Shown here: positions 22,830-32,562 of the stretch, piece after piece
Layout of the letters: every line of letters begins with the position of its first letter
Numbering within the stretch: position 1 is the stretch's first letter
Assembly (NCBI RefSeq): GCF_900172265.1
Contig: NZ_FWFK01000002.1
Location: 124,001-188,000 of the forward strand
DNA from: Roseivivax jejudonensis
GTDB taxonomy: Bacteria > Pseudomonadota > Alphaproteobacteria > Rhodobacterales > Rhodobacteraceae
Length of the DNA: 64,000 bases
Direction of reading: 5' to 3'
Program-made: the position numbers and the translations under genes
The notes under the pieces: model-generated
What the model saw: only the letters and a program-made list of their open reading frames with translations
The model's database searches: none
What the model was told of the DNA's origin: nothing

Positions 22830-23709
22830 CGTCTTGTCCTCTTCTGTCCGCCGCCGACGTCGCGGTCTGCGCCGCGCGGGCCGGATCGGCATCCTCCACA
22901 TACCGCGCGAGGCCGTCGGCACCCGCGCGCAACCAATAGAGATCGTCGCGATAGGCCTCGCGCATGGACGCCGCGGCCGCGTCCGGGATCGGCGCCCAGC
23001 GGCCGTCCCGCAGGCAGGGCGCGGCCGGGTGGCCGGCGTCCGAAAGGTCTGCCGCGAGCACGGCAGACGACGGCGCACGGTTGGCCCGGAACGCGCCCGG
23101 CGCGGCGCGCGGCGGGACCGGATCGGCGGTGAGCGCGGCCATCAGCGCGTCGGGCGCATCGGCGAAGCGTTCGAACGGGGTCACGACGATCGCGGTGTCC
23201 GGCAGCGCGCAGGCGAGGTCCGTCACCACGTCGCGCCAGCTGCGCCGCGCCGCGACGATCGCGGCGAGCGCCACGGGATCCGGCGGCGGCGCGGAACGGG
23301 TCACGAGATAGGCGAGCAGCGAGGTCCACCAGCTGTCCTGCGCGCGGATCTGCAATACCGCGCGGGTCGGCCGGAACGCCGCGCCAAGGCGCGCCATCCG
23401 CTCCCCGATATCGGGATAGAGCCTGCGCGCCCGCAGGCATGCGCGCGGCGTGCCGATCATGTTCTCGTCGCTGACGACGAGGCAGCGGGTTCCGCGCGCC
23501 GCCTCCGCCGCGCTGGCAAGGCGCACCCGGCCGACGTCGCGCGGACGGGCCGTGCGCGCGGCGACATTGTGAAGCAGCCCGGTGCGCGTGCGCCGCGGAT
23601 CCCACACCGTCACCCCACGGGCCGCCAGCGGGGCCGCGACGGAGCGGGCGTAGCACTGGAACGAGGTCGAGGCACTGCGATGCGCCCCGAGGTGCAGAAC
23701 GACGTTCAT
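22792..23709 (-). CDS. sulfotransferase-like P-loop protein, unknown
   Basis: A 305-residue protein starting [20 protein letters not shown]. That motif resembles the PAPS-binding P-loop at the N-terminus of sulfotransferase-fold proteins. [19 protein letters not shown] segment around residue 140 resembles the second, 3'-phosphate-binding region of the fold, but the match is weak. The last 20 residues run into the mutase start and are low-complexity ([14 protein letters not shown]). A second protein of this general type occurs at 55088-56143. The gene sits upstream of and overlaps the mutase gene by 38 nt, so co-transcription is likely, but no functional link is obvious. Acceptor unknown. Confidence 0.65.
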   Translation of the reverse strand: MNVVLHLGAHRSASTSFQCYARSVAAPLAARGVTVWDPRRTRTGLLHNVAARTARPRDVGRVRLASAAEAARGTRCLVVSDENMIGTPRACLRARRLYPDIGERMARLGAAFRPTRAVLQIRAQDSWWTSLLAYLVTRSAPPPDPVALAAIVAARRSWRDVVTDLACALPDTAIVVTPFERFADAPDALMAALTADPVPPRAAPGAFRANRAPSSAVLAADLSDAGHPAAPCLRDGRWAPIPDAAAASMREAYRDDLYWLRAGADGLARYVEDADPARAAQTATSAADRRGQDDAGDQDRLEGSG

Positions 23710-23888
23710 GTCGGGCTCCCGGCTGATGCGCTCGGGAGGATGGCGGGCGGTGCGTGAGGACGTCGTTAACGTTAAAATGCACTGGATCGGCGTCGATCGC
23801 GGCGGCGCCGCGCGGCGTTCTGACAATTTCGTGGCGCGTTGCCGCAACACGATACCCAAGCGGCACCCGAAAGCCTATATGCGGGGTG

Positions 23889-24350
23889 ATGACCAAGATG
23901 CTGACAACCCTCGCAATCGCGCTCTTCACCGCGGCCGCCCTCCCCGCGCAGACCGGCAGCGCGGCCGACGGATCGGCGAGCGACGAGCTTATCGTTCCGG
24001 CCGAGGGCCGGACGCTCGAAGAGTTCCGCTGGATCAAGCGCCCGGTGGTCGTATTCGCCGACAATCCGGCCGATCCTCGATACGTCCAGCAGATGCAGTA
24101 CATCACCGAACGCGCCGACGCGCTGCTCGAACGGGACGTTGTTGTCATTACCGACACCGACCCCGCCGCGCGCACGGCAATCCGCGAAGCGCTGCGACCG
24201 CGCGAGTTCATGCTGGTGCTGATTGCCAAGGACGGCAGCCGCATCCTGCGCAAGCCGTTTCCGTGGTCCGTGCGGGAGTTGACGCGATCGATCGACAAGC
24301 TGCCGGCCCGCCAGCAGGAGGTGCGCGACAGCCGCATGGAGCCGGGCTGA
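23889..24350 (+). CDS. DUF4174 exported protein
   Basis: A 153-residue protein with a Sec-type signal (MLTTLAIALFTAAALPAQTGSA). The mature domain matches DUF4174: LEEFRWIKRPVVVFADNPADPRY, QMQYI, LLERDVVVITDTDP, LRPREFMLVLIAKDGSRILRKPFPWSVREL, a thioredoxin-like beta-alpha pattern without the CxxC. I use the ATG at 23889; one at 23898 is also possible. Function unknown; the family is periplasmic. It is alone on the plus strand inside the propionate cluster. Its upstream gap of 180 bp separates it from the divergent sulfotransferase-like gene. Confidence 0.75.
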   Translation: MTKMLTTLAIALFTAAALPAQTGSAADGSASDELIVPAEGRTLEEFRWIKRPVVVFADNPADPRYVQQMQYITERADALLERDVVVITDTDPAARTAIREALRPREFMLVLIAKDGSRILRKPFPWSVRELTRSIDKLPARQQEVRDSRMEPG

Positions 24351-24362
24351 CCGCGTGGCGCG

Positions 24363-24391
24363 TTGATTTCGGCAGCGGGCGTGCGTATATC
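24363..24391 (+). promoter_or_regulatory. sigma-70-like promoter with structured leader
   Basis: TTGATT (24363-24368) and TATATC (24386-24391) with an ideal 17-bp spacer. It starts 12 bp after the DUF4174 stop and reads towards a 21-codon frame. A hairpin GGGCAT (24394-24399) / ATGCCC (24421-24426), with an inner CCCGG / CCGGG stem, follows directly. Not tested. Confidence 0.45.
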
Positions 24392-24441
24392 TTGGGCATG
24401 GCAGGCCCGGACGGCCCGGGATGCCCATGAAGGAACGCGAT

Positions 24442-24507
24442 ATGTCGAACGCACCGAAATCGCCGCCTCCTATCGCTGGTCAGACCGGGCCCCGGCCCGG
24501 CTACTGA
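24442..24507 (+). CDS. possible 21-residue small protein
   Basis: ATG at 24442, 5 nt after AAGGAA, opens a frame MSNAPKSPPPIAGQT... ending PRPGY and TGA at 24505-24507. The peptide is Pro-rich, without a membrane segment. It lies behind a good promoter and a hairpin, and its 3' end is antisense to the last codons of the minus-strand hypothetical gene. A short leader peptide, a small protein, or a coincidence in an sRNA are all possible. Confidence 0.3.
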   Translation: MSNAPKSPPPIAGQTGPRPGY

Positions 24508-25063
24508 ATCCGCGCGCGCTGCGCATGCGTGCCAGGCTGTGGTCGAGCGCGGACAGAGCCGTGCGACCCATCTCCAACGCCTCGAGCTTCAATGAGATGT
24601 AATCCGTGTACATCTTGATCCGCTGTGACTGGCTCACGCGGCCGAACGCGTCCGCACGCAGGTCGGCGATCATCGCCTCGATCGCGAACACCTGGTTGTA
24701 GTACCGCACGACCGGCTGAATCGCGTGCTCCGGCAGCAGGTGGACCTCCGCGATCATGGCCTGGAACACAGTGTCGTTGCGCTCGGTCGGAATCAGCGGA
24801 ACGTAGTCGGGGTCGCGCTCCATCACCTCGACCATCTCGCGCCACGCCTCGTTGAGGTCGAAGGCGGGATTGCCGAGAATGTCCACGTAGTGCTGGATCT
24901 CGGCGCGCAGTGCGACCTGCAGATCCTCCTGTCGCACGCGGCGGTGACGCCGCTCGCGCCCGCGTTCGCGCAGGCCCGCCACGAACCAGCCGACCGACGC
25001 AACCGCCGCCCCGACGAGAGCGGCGGCAAAGCGCGGATCGGCATTGGTGGCGACGTCGGTCAT
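24470..25063 (-). CDS. hypothetical membrane-anchored protein downstream of pccA
   Basis: A 197-residue protein: one N-terminal hydrophobic segment (FAAALVGAAVASVGWFVAGL), a very basic stop-transfer run (RERGRERRHRRVRQ), then an all-alpha cytoplasmic domain (LRAEIQHYVDILGN, WREMVEVMERDPDYVPLIPTERND, VVRYYNQVFAIEAMIADL, YTDYISLKLEALEMGRTAL). This resembles membrane-anchored helical proteins of unknown function. It starts 4 bp after the pccA stop, so it is probably translated from the same mRNA. I see no motif linking it to carboxylase function. Confidence 0.7.
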   Translation of the reverse strand: MTDVATNADPRFAAALVGAAVASVGWFVAGLRERGRERRHRRVRQEDLQVALRAEIQHYVDILGNPAFDLNEAWREMVEVMERDPDYVPLIPTERNDTVFQAMIAEVHLLPEHAIQPVVRYYNQVFAIEAMIADLRADAFGRVSQSQRIKMYTDYISLKLEALEMGRTALSALDHSLARMRSARGFSSRAGARSDQR

Positions 25064-25067
25064 GACG

Positions 25068-27068
<2,001 letters not shown>

Positions 27069-27145
27069 CTCCGTCCCTTTCTCGTGAGGTTTCTTGTTTT
27101 CGCGTCCCGCCACGGCGCCGGCCCGACGCCAGCCCCCGACACGAC

Positions 27146-27178
27146 AAAAGGCCACCGGAGCGATGTGCCCCGATGGCC
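27146..27178 (-). terminator. intrinsic terminator after small lipoprotein gene
   Basis: Read leftward: stem GGCCATCGG / CCGGTGGCC (one G-T style mismatch) followed by TTTT at 27149-27146. It ends the transcript of the 70-aa lipoprotein before pccA. Confidence 0.65.
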
Positions 27179-27196
27179 TCTCATTACGTCTCCGCG

Positions 27197-27215
27197 GCGG
27201 GCCGTGACGGCCCGC
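27197..27215 (-). terminator. hairpin directly after lipoprotein stop
   Basis: GCGGGCCG-TGA-CGGCCCGC, a perfect 8-bp stem 13 bp past the stop. With the next hairpin it forms a double terminator. Confidence 0.5.
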
Positions 27216-27227
27216 GTGCGGATCAGA

Positions 27228-27440
27228 TCAGTTGCACAGCTGCGGCGTGACGTCGTCGCAGACAACGCCGCCGGCTGCGCCGACCGCGGCGCCGACGGTG
27301 CCGTCACCGCCCGTGGCGCGGTCGACGAGATAGCCTGCGCCGGCACCGGTCGCGGCGCGCGGCAGGTCAGAGCTCTCGCACGCGGCGAGGCTGGCGCCGA
27401 GGACACCGACGACGGTGGTAAGCTTGGCGATCTTGAGCAT
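27228..27440 (-). CDS. small glycine-rich lipoprotein
   Basis: A 70-residue lipoprotein. Signal MLKIAKLTTVVGVLGASLAAC ends in a clean lipobox (Cys21). The mature part is Gly/Ala-rich (ATGAGAGYLVDRATGG, VGAAVGAAGGVVCDD) like glycine-zipper proteins of the outer membrane, with two cysteines near the end (VVCDDV, PQLCN). ATG at 27440 has GGGAG 8 nt upstream and a TATAAC box about 40 bp upstream. It is flanked by terminators on both sides, so it is probably monocistronic. Function unknown. Confidence 0.8.
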   Translation of the reverse strand: MLKIAKLTTVVGVLGASLAACESSDLPRAATGAGAGYLVDRATGGDGTVGAAVGAAGGVVCDDVTPQLCN

Positions 27441-27837
27441 CTCAGAAACTCCCTACATTCCGATTTCGCGTTATAAGCGTACGCGCGAGAAACCGTCTTC
27501 CGTCGTTTCCTGTTCCAAGAAAACCCCGCATTCACGCGAGTTTGAGCGACACTCCGCCGGCTCGTGCCGAAATAGGCGCCGAACTGCCGGAGGCAAAGCC
27601 GACACACGCCACGGTGGAACGGGAAAAATCCGGGCGGCCGGTCAGGGGATTGCCCGGACCGCCCGGAAGGGGAAGGGTTACGGTGCGCCGCGGATCGAGG
27701 TGTGCAGATCCGTCGCGCGGTTGACCCAGCTTGGGACACCCGAACGCTGACAGAGGGTTGACGCCGTTCCAAGCGCCCGATGCACGCCGCGCGGGTATCG
27801 GCCCGTTCCTGCCCAAAGCCGCGGTTGATCGGCAGCA
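27441..27837. other. gap holding lipoprotein promoter and operon terminator
   Basis: About 400 bp without a convincing gene. It contains the leader and likely TATAAC box of the 70-aa lipoprotein (27460-27480, minus strand) and the terminator at 27623-27667. The short frames here have no ribosome sites. Confidence 0.5.
27623..27667 (-). terminator. strong intrinsic terminator, end of the pccB-side operon
   Basis: Read leftward: TCCGGGCGG / CCGCCCGGA 9-bp stem plus an inner CCGG / CCGG, then ATTTTTC. The T-run and length make it the best intrinsic terminator of this region. It lies 170 bp past the 119-aa gene and separates the pccB transcript from pccA. Confidence 0.75.
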
Positions 27838-28197
27838 TCATGCCCAGAACTCCGGATCGAACGCTTCGGGAAAGCTTGCGCGCGCCACCGGCTCATCGAT
27901 CACCAGCAACGCATCGTAGGATTCGGGGTCGAACGGATCCTCGGCCGGCTTGACCTCGCGGCCCAGAAGCCACGACAGGCGCCCGGCGTCGAGATTGCCG
28001 CGTTCGAACGGCTCATCGCCGAAATGGTGCCAAAGGGCGGCGAGAAACGCGGTGTCGGCCCGCCGGTCCGGTGGGCGACGGTCGGCATAGCGCTCCCGCC
28101 GGGTCAACGGCGTAGCCCCCTTCGGGTTCGCGCGACGGATTGTGAACTGGTAGTCGGAGCCGGGAAGACGGCTCGGGAATCCGCGATGCTTCAGCAT
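27838..28197 (-). CDS. hypothetical protein (119 aa)
   Basis: I do not recognise this 119-residue soluble protein. The ATG at 28197 has GGAGG 7 nt upstream, so expression is likely. The N-terminus is basic (MLKHRGFPSRLPGSDYQFTIRR); then comes a helical stretch (ADTAFLAALWHHFGDEPFERGNLD), and the C-terminus is acidic (AEDPFDPESYDALLVID, FPEAFDPEFWA). It is the last gene before a strong terminator. Confidence 0.65.
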   Translation of the reverse strand: MLKHRGFPSRLPGSDYQFTIRRANPKGATPLTRRERYADRRPPDRRADTAFLAALWHHFGDEPFERGNLDAGRLSWLLGREVKPAEDPFDPESYDALLVIDEPVARASFPEAFDPEFWA

Positions 28198-28242
28198 GGG
28201 CCCGCCTCCGGTGATCGGACGGCGTGCGGAGGGCCCGGGGTC

Positions 28243-28269
28243 GGGACGGATCGTGGTCCGATCCGTCCC
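28243..28269 (-). terminator. hairpin after 47-aa lipoprotein gene
   Basis: Perfect 10-bp stem GGGACGGATC / GATCCGTCCC with a 7-nt loop, 10 bp past the stop of the 47-aa lipoprotein. No T-run. It may attenuate or stabilise rather than fully terminate, since the 119-aa gene follows 45 bp on. Confidence 0.5.
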
Positions 28270-28278
28270 TCGATCCGA

Positions 28279-28422
28279 TTACTTGTACTTGCCGGTGTAG
28301 ACCGGCTCCGTGGTGATCGGCTCGGGCTCGACAACCACGACTTCTTCCTCCTGCTGGCCGCCACATGCGGACAGAGCGGCGACGAAGCCGAAGAGGGCGA
28401 TGAGCTTAACCGTGTGGGACAT
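28279..28422 (-). CDS. very small lipoprotein (47 aa)
   Basis: Start ATG at 28420-28422 with AGGAGA 5-6 nt upstream; stop TAA at 28279-28281. The peptide begins MSHTVKLIALFGFVAALSAC (lipobox Cys20), followed by GGQQEEE, a Val run, EPEPITTEPVYTG and a KYK end. It is too short for most gene finders. The acidic, proline-containing tail resembles other tiny lipoproteins of Rhodobacteraceae. Function unknown. Confidence 0.8.
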   Translation of the reverse strand: MSHTVKLIALFGFVAALSACGGQQEEEVVVVEPEPITTEPVYTGKYK

Positions 28423-28636
28423 TCTCGTCTCCTGTCAGTGTTCCAAAGGCGTGTTGCACCCGATTTCGGGCACCACCTCCGAAGGGATGTAGTAGTCACG
28501 TTTCTGCGACCACCCCCCAAACTATCGGAATTTCCGGGACTTGCACATGCTGCCCTGTGGCGACGCGCCGCATGTGCCGCGAAAGTCGCAATATGGGTAT
28601 GTCGCGCACGCCGAAACACCAGATCTTGTGGATTCA

Positions 28637-29026
28637 TTAGAACGCCTCCCAGATGCAGGAATCGCCCGAAATCGAATACGCCTCGAACACCTGAACGATG
28701 CCGGGCCGCGCGGCTCCGAACTCGGTCGGTTCCGCCGAAAGACTGATGACAACCCGCTCCGGGACGCCGTCTTCGGCGGCATCGAGAGTCGGCAGGACGA
28801 CGTCGGCGCAAAGCGCATCGAGATCGCGCGACAGTCGCGGCAGGTCTTCCACCAGTCCCGGGAGGTCCGGCGCCACGAACCGCCAGCGCTCGGGCTCGCC
28901 CTCGTCGCGGCGCACCTCCAGAAGCTGCGCGCGAAGACCGGACGGCAGGTCGTGGACGGCCGCAAGCGCCTCCTGTGCGGATAGCGCCTGCGCCAAGCCG
29001 ATGCCGGATCCCAATGTCAGGGTCAT
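28637..29026 (-). CDS. DUF6497 family protein
   Basis: About 129 residues from the ATG at 29026. The start is uncertain: the frame is open to 29281 and the ribosome site is weak. A short hydrophobic N-terminus (TLTLGSGIGLAQALSAQEAL) may be a signal peptide. The conserved part reads VHDLPSGLRAQLLEVRRDE, RWRFVAPDLPGL, LDALCADVVLPTL, VISLSAEPTEFG and the family end VFEAYSISGDSCIWEAF, with two cysteines that could pair. It lies between the pccB-coupled gene and small lipoproteins, an arrangement I recall from relatives. Function unknown. Confidence 0.7.
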   Translation of the reverse strand: MTLTLGSGIGLAQALSAQEALAAVHDLPSGLRAQLLEVRRDEGEPERWRFVAPDLPGLVEDLPRLSRDLDALCADVVLPTLDAAEDGVPERVVISLSAEPTEFGAARPGIVQVFEAYSISGDSCIWEAF

Positions 29027-29041
29027 CGCTGTCCACCAGGG

Positions 29042-29083
29042 GCAGCCCCGGCCCCTTTTCAGGGCTCCTCCCGCCGGGGCTGC
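29042..29083. promoter_or_regulatory. long hairpin just upstream of DUF6497 start
   Basis: 11-bp arms GCAGCCCCGGC / GCCGGGGCTGC with a 20-nt loop that itself can pair (CCCT / AGGG). It ends 16 nt before the chosen start codon, so it may control translation or be a processing/termination point between genes. Confidence 0.4.
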
Positions 29084-29136
29084 GCAAGCGCGGGTCTGGC
29101 CCGCTACCTCGTGGTCTCGTCCGGACGTCAACCGAA

Positions 29137-29538
29137 TCATCGGCCCCTGCCCGGTCTCTGCGCCCAAGACAGCCAGCGCGCCCGATGCGCCCGTGCCGTC
29201 AGAAGCGTTTCGATCTCTTGATGCCTGCCATTCGCCGGATGCCGCGTCATCACGCGTCCACCGGCGCGAATGCACAGACAATCATCACTTCGCGTAAGCA
29301 CTACCACAGGTGAGAAACCGCGCAAGTCTTGCAAGTGACGCCACAGATCCTGACGCACCGCACGGGCGAGACGCCGCGCATCGGCGATCGGGAACCGGGT
29401 CTCGGCACAGACGTCGAAGCGCGGCGGCCAGTGGCGTGCATGCACGAGCCGCGGCCCGCGCTGCGCGACGAACCAGCCGTGTCGGCGCACCGGCGCCGGG
29501 CCCCAATCACCCGGATCTGTAGCGGCGGCGTCTGTCAC
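29137..29538 (-). CDS. hypothetical protein translationally coupled to pccB
   Basis: A 133-residue protein starting at the GTG at 29536-29538, which overlaps the pccB stop (GTGA, 4 nt). The sequence has [60 protein letters not shown] and LCIRAGGRV, then a helix rich in Arg/Ala. It is basic, soluble, and without known motifs. Similar short genes follow pccB in relatives as far as I recall. Tight coupling suggests a role linked to the carboxylase or a co-regulated need; the sequence gives no mechanism. Confidence 0.7.
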   Translation of the reverse strand: MTDAAATDPGDWGPAPVRRHGWFVAQRGPRLVHARHWPPRFDVCAETRFPIADARRLARAVRQDLWRHLQDLRGFSPVVVLTRSDDCLCIRAGGRVMTRHPANGRHQEIETLLTARAHRARWLSWAQRPGRGR

Positions 29539-31067
29539 AGCGGGATGTTGTCGTGCTTTTTCCAGGGGTTCGACAGCTTCTTGCCCCGAAGCGCCGCAAA
29601 GGCACGGCTGACCCGGCGCCTGGTCGATCGCGGCTGGATAACCTCGTCGATGAAGCCCTTTTCGGCCGCGACGAAGGGGTTGGCGAACCGGTCCTCGTAT
29701 TCCTGCGTGCGGGCGGCGATCTTCTCGGCGTCGCCAAGCTCGGCGCGATAGAGGATCTCGGTCGCGCCCTTCGCACCCATCACGGCGATCTCCGCCGTCG
29801 GCCAAGCGTAGTTGAAATCGCCGCGCAGGTGCTTGGAGGCCATCACGTCATAGGCCCCGCCATACGCCTTGCGGGTGATGACGGTCACCTTCGGCACCGT
29901 CGCCTCGCCATAGGCGAAGAGGAGCTTGGCCCCATGCTTGATGACCCCACCGTATTCCTGGCCCGTCCCCGGCAGGAAACCGGGCACGTCCACGAAGGTC
30001 AGGATCGGGATCTCGAACGCATCGCAGAAGCGCACGAAACGCGCGGCCTTGCGGCTCGAATCGATGTCGAGACACCCGGCGAGCACCATCGGCTGGTTCG
30101 CCACCACTCCGACGGTCTGCCCCTCGAGACGGATGAAGCCGGTGACCATGTTCTTCGCGAACTCGGCCTGGATCTCGTAGAAGTCGCCTTCGTCGGCGAC
30201 CTTCTCGATCAGCTCCTTCATGTCGTAGGGCGTGTTGGCGTTCTCGGGGATGAGCGTGTCGAGGCTCGCCTCCTGCCGCCCGGGTTCGTCGAAGAACGGG
30301 CGCACCGGCGGCTTCTCGCGGTTCGACAGCGGCAGGAAGTCGACCAGACGCCGCACCTCGGCCAGCGCCTCCACGTCGTTCTCGAACGCGCCGTCGGCGA
30401 CGGACGACTTGCGCGTATGGGTGGTGGCGCCGCCCAGTTCCTCGGCCGTCACCACCTCGTTCGTCACGGTCTTGACCACGTCGGGACCGGTAACGAACAT
30501 GTACGAGCTGTCCTTCACCATGAAGATGAAGTCCGTCATCGCAGGCGAATAGACCGCGCCACCCGCGCACGGGCCCATGATCACCGAGATCTGCGGGATC
30601 ACGCCGGACGCCATAATGTTGCGCTGGAATACCTCGGCATAGCCCGCGAGGCTCGCCACGCCTTCCTGTATCCGGGCGCCGCCCGAGTCGTTCAGGCCGA
30701 TCACGGGCGCGCCGTTCTGCATTGCCATGTCCATGATCTTGCAGATCTTCTGGGCGTGCGTCTCGCTCAGCGATCCGCCGAACACGGTGAAGTCCTGGCT
30801 GAAGACATAGACCATGCGGCCGTTGATCGTGCCCCACCCGGTGACCACGCCGTCGCCGTAAGGACGCTGCTTTTCCATGCCGAAATCGGTGCAGCGATGC
30901 GCGACGAACATGTCGAACTCCTCGAAGGAGCCCTCGTCGAGCAAAAGCTCGATCCGCTCGCGCGCTGTGAGCTTGCCCTTGGCGTGCTGCGCGTCGATCC
31001 GCTTCTGGCCGCCGCCGAGCCGCGCCTCGGCGCGGCGGTCCTCGAGCTCCTGCAGGATGTCCTTCAT
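29535..31067 (-). CDS. pccB: propionyl-CoA carboxylase, beta (carboxyltransferase) subunit
   Basis: A 510-residue carboxyltransferase that moves CO2 from biotin to propionyl-CoA. Crotonase-fold halves are visible: the N half with [20 protein letters not shown] (oxyanion GG) and [17 protein letters not shown]; the C half with [25 protein letters not shown] and [14 protein letters not shown] at 31067 after AGGGAG. The sequence matches PccB more than acetyl-CoA carboxylase. It partners with PccA encoded 2.5 kb downstream. The upstream region (31139-31192) carries TTTGCAAA-type elements; in Rhodobacter sphaeroides such sites upstream of pccB are needed for PccR-dependent control. Confidence 0.96.
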   Translation of the reverse strand: MKDILQELEDRRAEARLGGGQKRIDAQHAKGKLTARERIELLLDEGSFEEFDMFVAHRCTDFGMEKQRPYGDGVVTGWGTINGRMVYVFSQDFTVFGGSLSETHAQKICKIMDMAMQNGAPVIGLNDSGGARIQEGVASLAGYAEVFQRNIMASGVIPQISVIMGPCAGGAVYSPAMTDFIFMVKDSSYMFVTGPDVVKTVTNEVVTAEELGGATTHTRKSSVADGAFENDVEALAEVRRLVDFLPLSNREKPPVRPFFDEPGRQEASLDTLIPENANTPYDMKELIEKVADEGDFYEIQAEFAKNMVTGFIRLEGQTVGVVANQPMVLAGCLDIDSSRKAARFVRFCDAFEIPILTFVDVPGFLPGTGQEYGGVIKHGAKLLFAYGEATVPKVTVITRKAYGGAYDVMASKHLRGDFNYAWPTAEIAVMGAKGATEILYRAELGDAEKIAARTQEYEDRFANPFVAAEKGFIDEVIQPRSTRRRVSRAFAALRGKKLSNPWKKHDNIPL

Positions 31068-31138
31068 GCGTCCGCTCCCTCTGTCGCTCCGTCGCGGGGC
31101 GACCATACAGGGCGCATGACACGTCACAAGCCGTTTCG

Positions 31139-31192
31139 GGCAAATTTGCAAACCCGGCATAGCCCGCCTCCGATAACCCGCAAACCTGCAAA
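31139..31192. promoter_or_regulatory. predicted PccR operator upstream of pccB
   Basis: TTTGCAAA is at 31145-31152, preceded by GGCAAA (31139-31144), so GCAAA recurs every 8 bp; GCAAATTTGC (31140-31149) is itself a palindrome. A second pair, CGCAAA (31179-31184) and TGCAAA (31187-31192), has the same 8-bp period. The published R. sphaeroides element is TTTGCAAA-N4-TTTGCAAA, so the spacing differs. It lies in the 174-bp gap between pccB and the divergent transporter gene and could affect both. Confidence 0.7.
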
Positions 31193-31241
31193 TCATCGCT
31201 TCACGCTTGGCCAGCGCCACGCGCTGCCCTAGACCCAACTC

Positions 31242-32468
31242 ATGTCCGACGCGCCCAGGGTCGTCTTTCTCGACCGCACCACACCCCCGCACATCCTCAC
31301 GCTCGTCCTGCTGTCGGGTCTCGCGGCGCTGACGATGAACGTGTTCCTGCCGAGCCTGCCGGCGATGGTGGAGCATTTCGAGACCGAGTACCGGCTCGTG
31401 CAGCTTTCGGTCGCCGTCTATCTCGGAGTCAACGCAGGCCTGCAGATCTTCCTTGGCCCGGTATCCGACAAGCTCGGACGGCGTCCGGTCATCCTTTGGG
31501 GTCTCGGGATATTCATCATCGCGACGTTCGGCTGCATCCTCGCGCCCGATATCTGGACCTTCCTCGCGTTCCGCATGCTTCAGGCGACGGTGGTGACCGG
31601 CATGGTCCTCGGGCGGGCCGTGGTGCGCGACATGGTCAGCCAGGACCGCGCGGCGTCGATGATCGGCTACGTGACGATGGGCATGGCGCTCGTGCCGATG
31701 ATCGCGCCGGCGATCGGCGGCGTGCTCGACGAAGCCTTCGGCTGGAAGGCGAACTTCTGGTTCATGCTGGGCGGCGGTGCCCTGCTCTTCTGGCTGGCAT
31801 GGCGCGACCTGGGCGAGACGGCGGCGCCCTCCCCGCTCACGCTCGGCCAGCAGTTCCGCGAGTATCCCGAGCTTCTGACCGCGCCGCGGTTCTGGGGTTA
31901 CGCGCTGGCGGCGGCCTTCTCCTCGGGCGCGTTCTTCTCCTACCTCGGCGGCGCTCCGTTCGTGGGCTCGGAGGTCTTCGGGCTGGACCCCTCGACCCTC
32001 GGCATCTACTTCGGCGCGCCGGCCGTGGGCTACGTCATCGGCAACTGGGCGTCGGGCCGGTTTTCCGCGACCGTGGGCGTCAACCGCATGGTGGCCATGG
32101 GCGCCACGATCAATGCCGTCGGCGTCGCCGCGTCGATGCTGGTCTTCGCGGCGGGGCTGGGGTCCGCGCTCACCTTCTTCGGGTTCATGTGCTTTGTCGG
32201 GCTCGGCAACGGCATGACGATCCCGAACGCGACCGCCGGCGCGCTGTCGGTGCGCCCGCGTCTCGCCGGCACCGCGTCCGGGCTGGCCGGCGCGATCATG
32301 ATCGGCGGCGGTGCAGCGCTCTCGGCGCTTGCGGGCGTGCTTCTCGCGCCGGGCACCGGGCCATGGCCGCTTCTGTGGCTGCAATTCGCGACGGGCATCT
32401 GCGGCATCGCGGCGATCACGCTCGTGGTTCTGCGCGATCGCCAGCTGGAGCGGGCCGGCGCAACCTGA
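31242..32468 (+). CDS. Bcr/CflA-type MFS transporter
   Basis: A 408-residue major-facilitator protein with about 12 hydrophobic segments. The N-terminal half has the family marks [19 protein letters not shown], the MFS loop [17 protein letters not shown] (motif A) and [21 protein letters not shown]. This branch exports drugs or small metabolites by proton antiport. It sits divergently between pccB and pccR, sharing the predicted PccR operator region, so a role in exporting a propionate-related metabolite is conceivable. The pccR start follows 94 bp later on the same strand. Confidence 0.88.
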   Translation: MSDAPRVVFLDRTTPPHILTLVLLSGLAALTMNVFLPSLPAMVEHFETEYRLVQLSVAVYLGVNAGLQIFLGPVSDKLGRRPVILWGLGIFIIATFGCILAPDIWTFLAFRMLQATVVTGMVLGRAVVRDMVSQDRAASMIGYVTMGMALVPMIAPAIGGVLDEAFGWKANFWFMLGGGALLFWLAWRDLGETAAPSPLTLGQQFREYPELLTAPRFWGYALAAAFSSGAFFSYLGGAPFVGSEVFGLDPSTLGIYFGAPAVGYVIGNWASGRFSATVGVNRMVAMGATINAVGVAASMLVFAAGLGSALTFFGFMCFVGLGNGMTIPNATAGALSVRPRLAGTASGLAGAIMIGGGAALSALAGVLLAPGTGPWPLLWLQFATGICGIAAITLVVLRDRQLERAGAT

Positions 32469-32523
32469 CCCGTCCGAGTTGCAGGCGGCGCCAGTTGCCT
32501 TTTGCTAGGCAGCGCCGCAGAAA

Positions 32524-32554
32524 TTTGCAAAGAACGCCGCGAGACTTCGCAAAG
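32524..32554 (+). promoter_or_regulatory. predicted PccR autoregulatory sites
   Basis: TTTGCAAA at 32524-32531 and CTTCGCAAAG at 32545-32554, 22 bp apart (about two helical turns). The second overlaps the ribosome site AAAGG of pccR and ends 8 bp before the start codon, so binding there would block expression. This points to autoregulation. Confidence 0.6.
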
Positions 32555-32562
32555 GCGCCGTG

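Noticed and set aside
20427-23132. 901-codon plus-strand frame opposite the mutase gene
   Set aside because: Antisense to a strongly conserved B12 enzyme; only its start crosses the tandem repeat.
29535-32384. 949-residue extended PccB
   Set aside because: The extra 439 residues are shadow of the divergent transporter gene; normal PccB begins at 31067.
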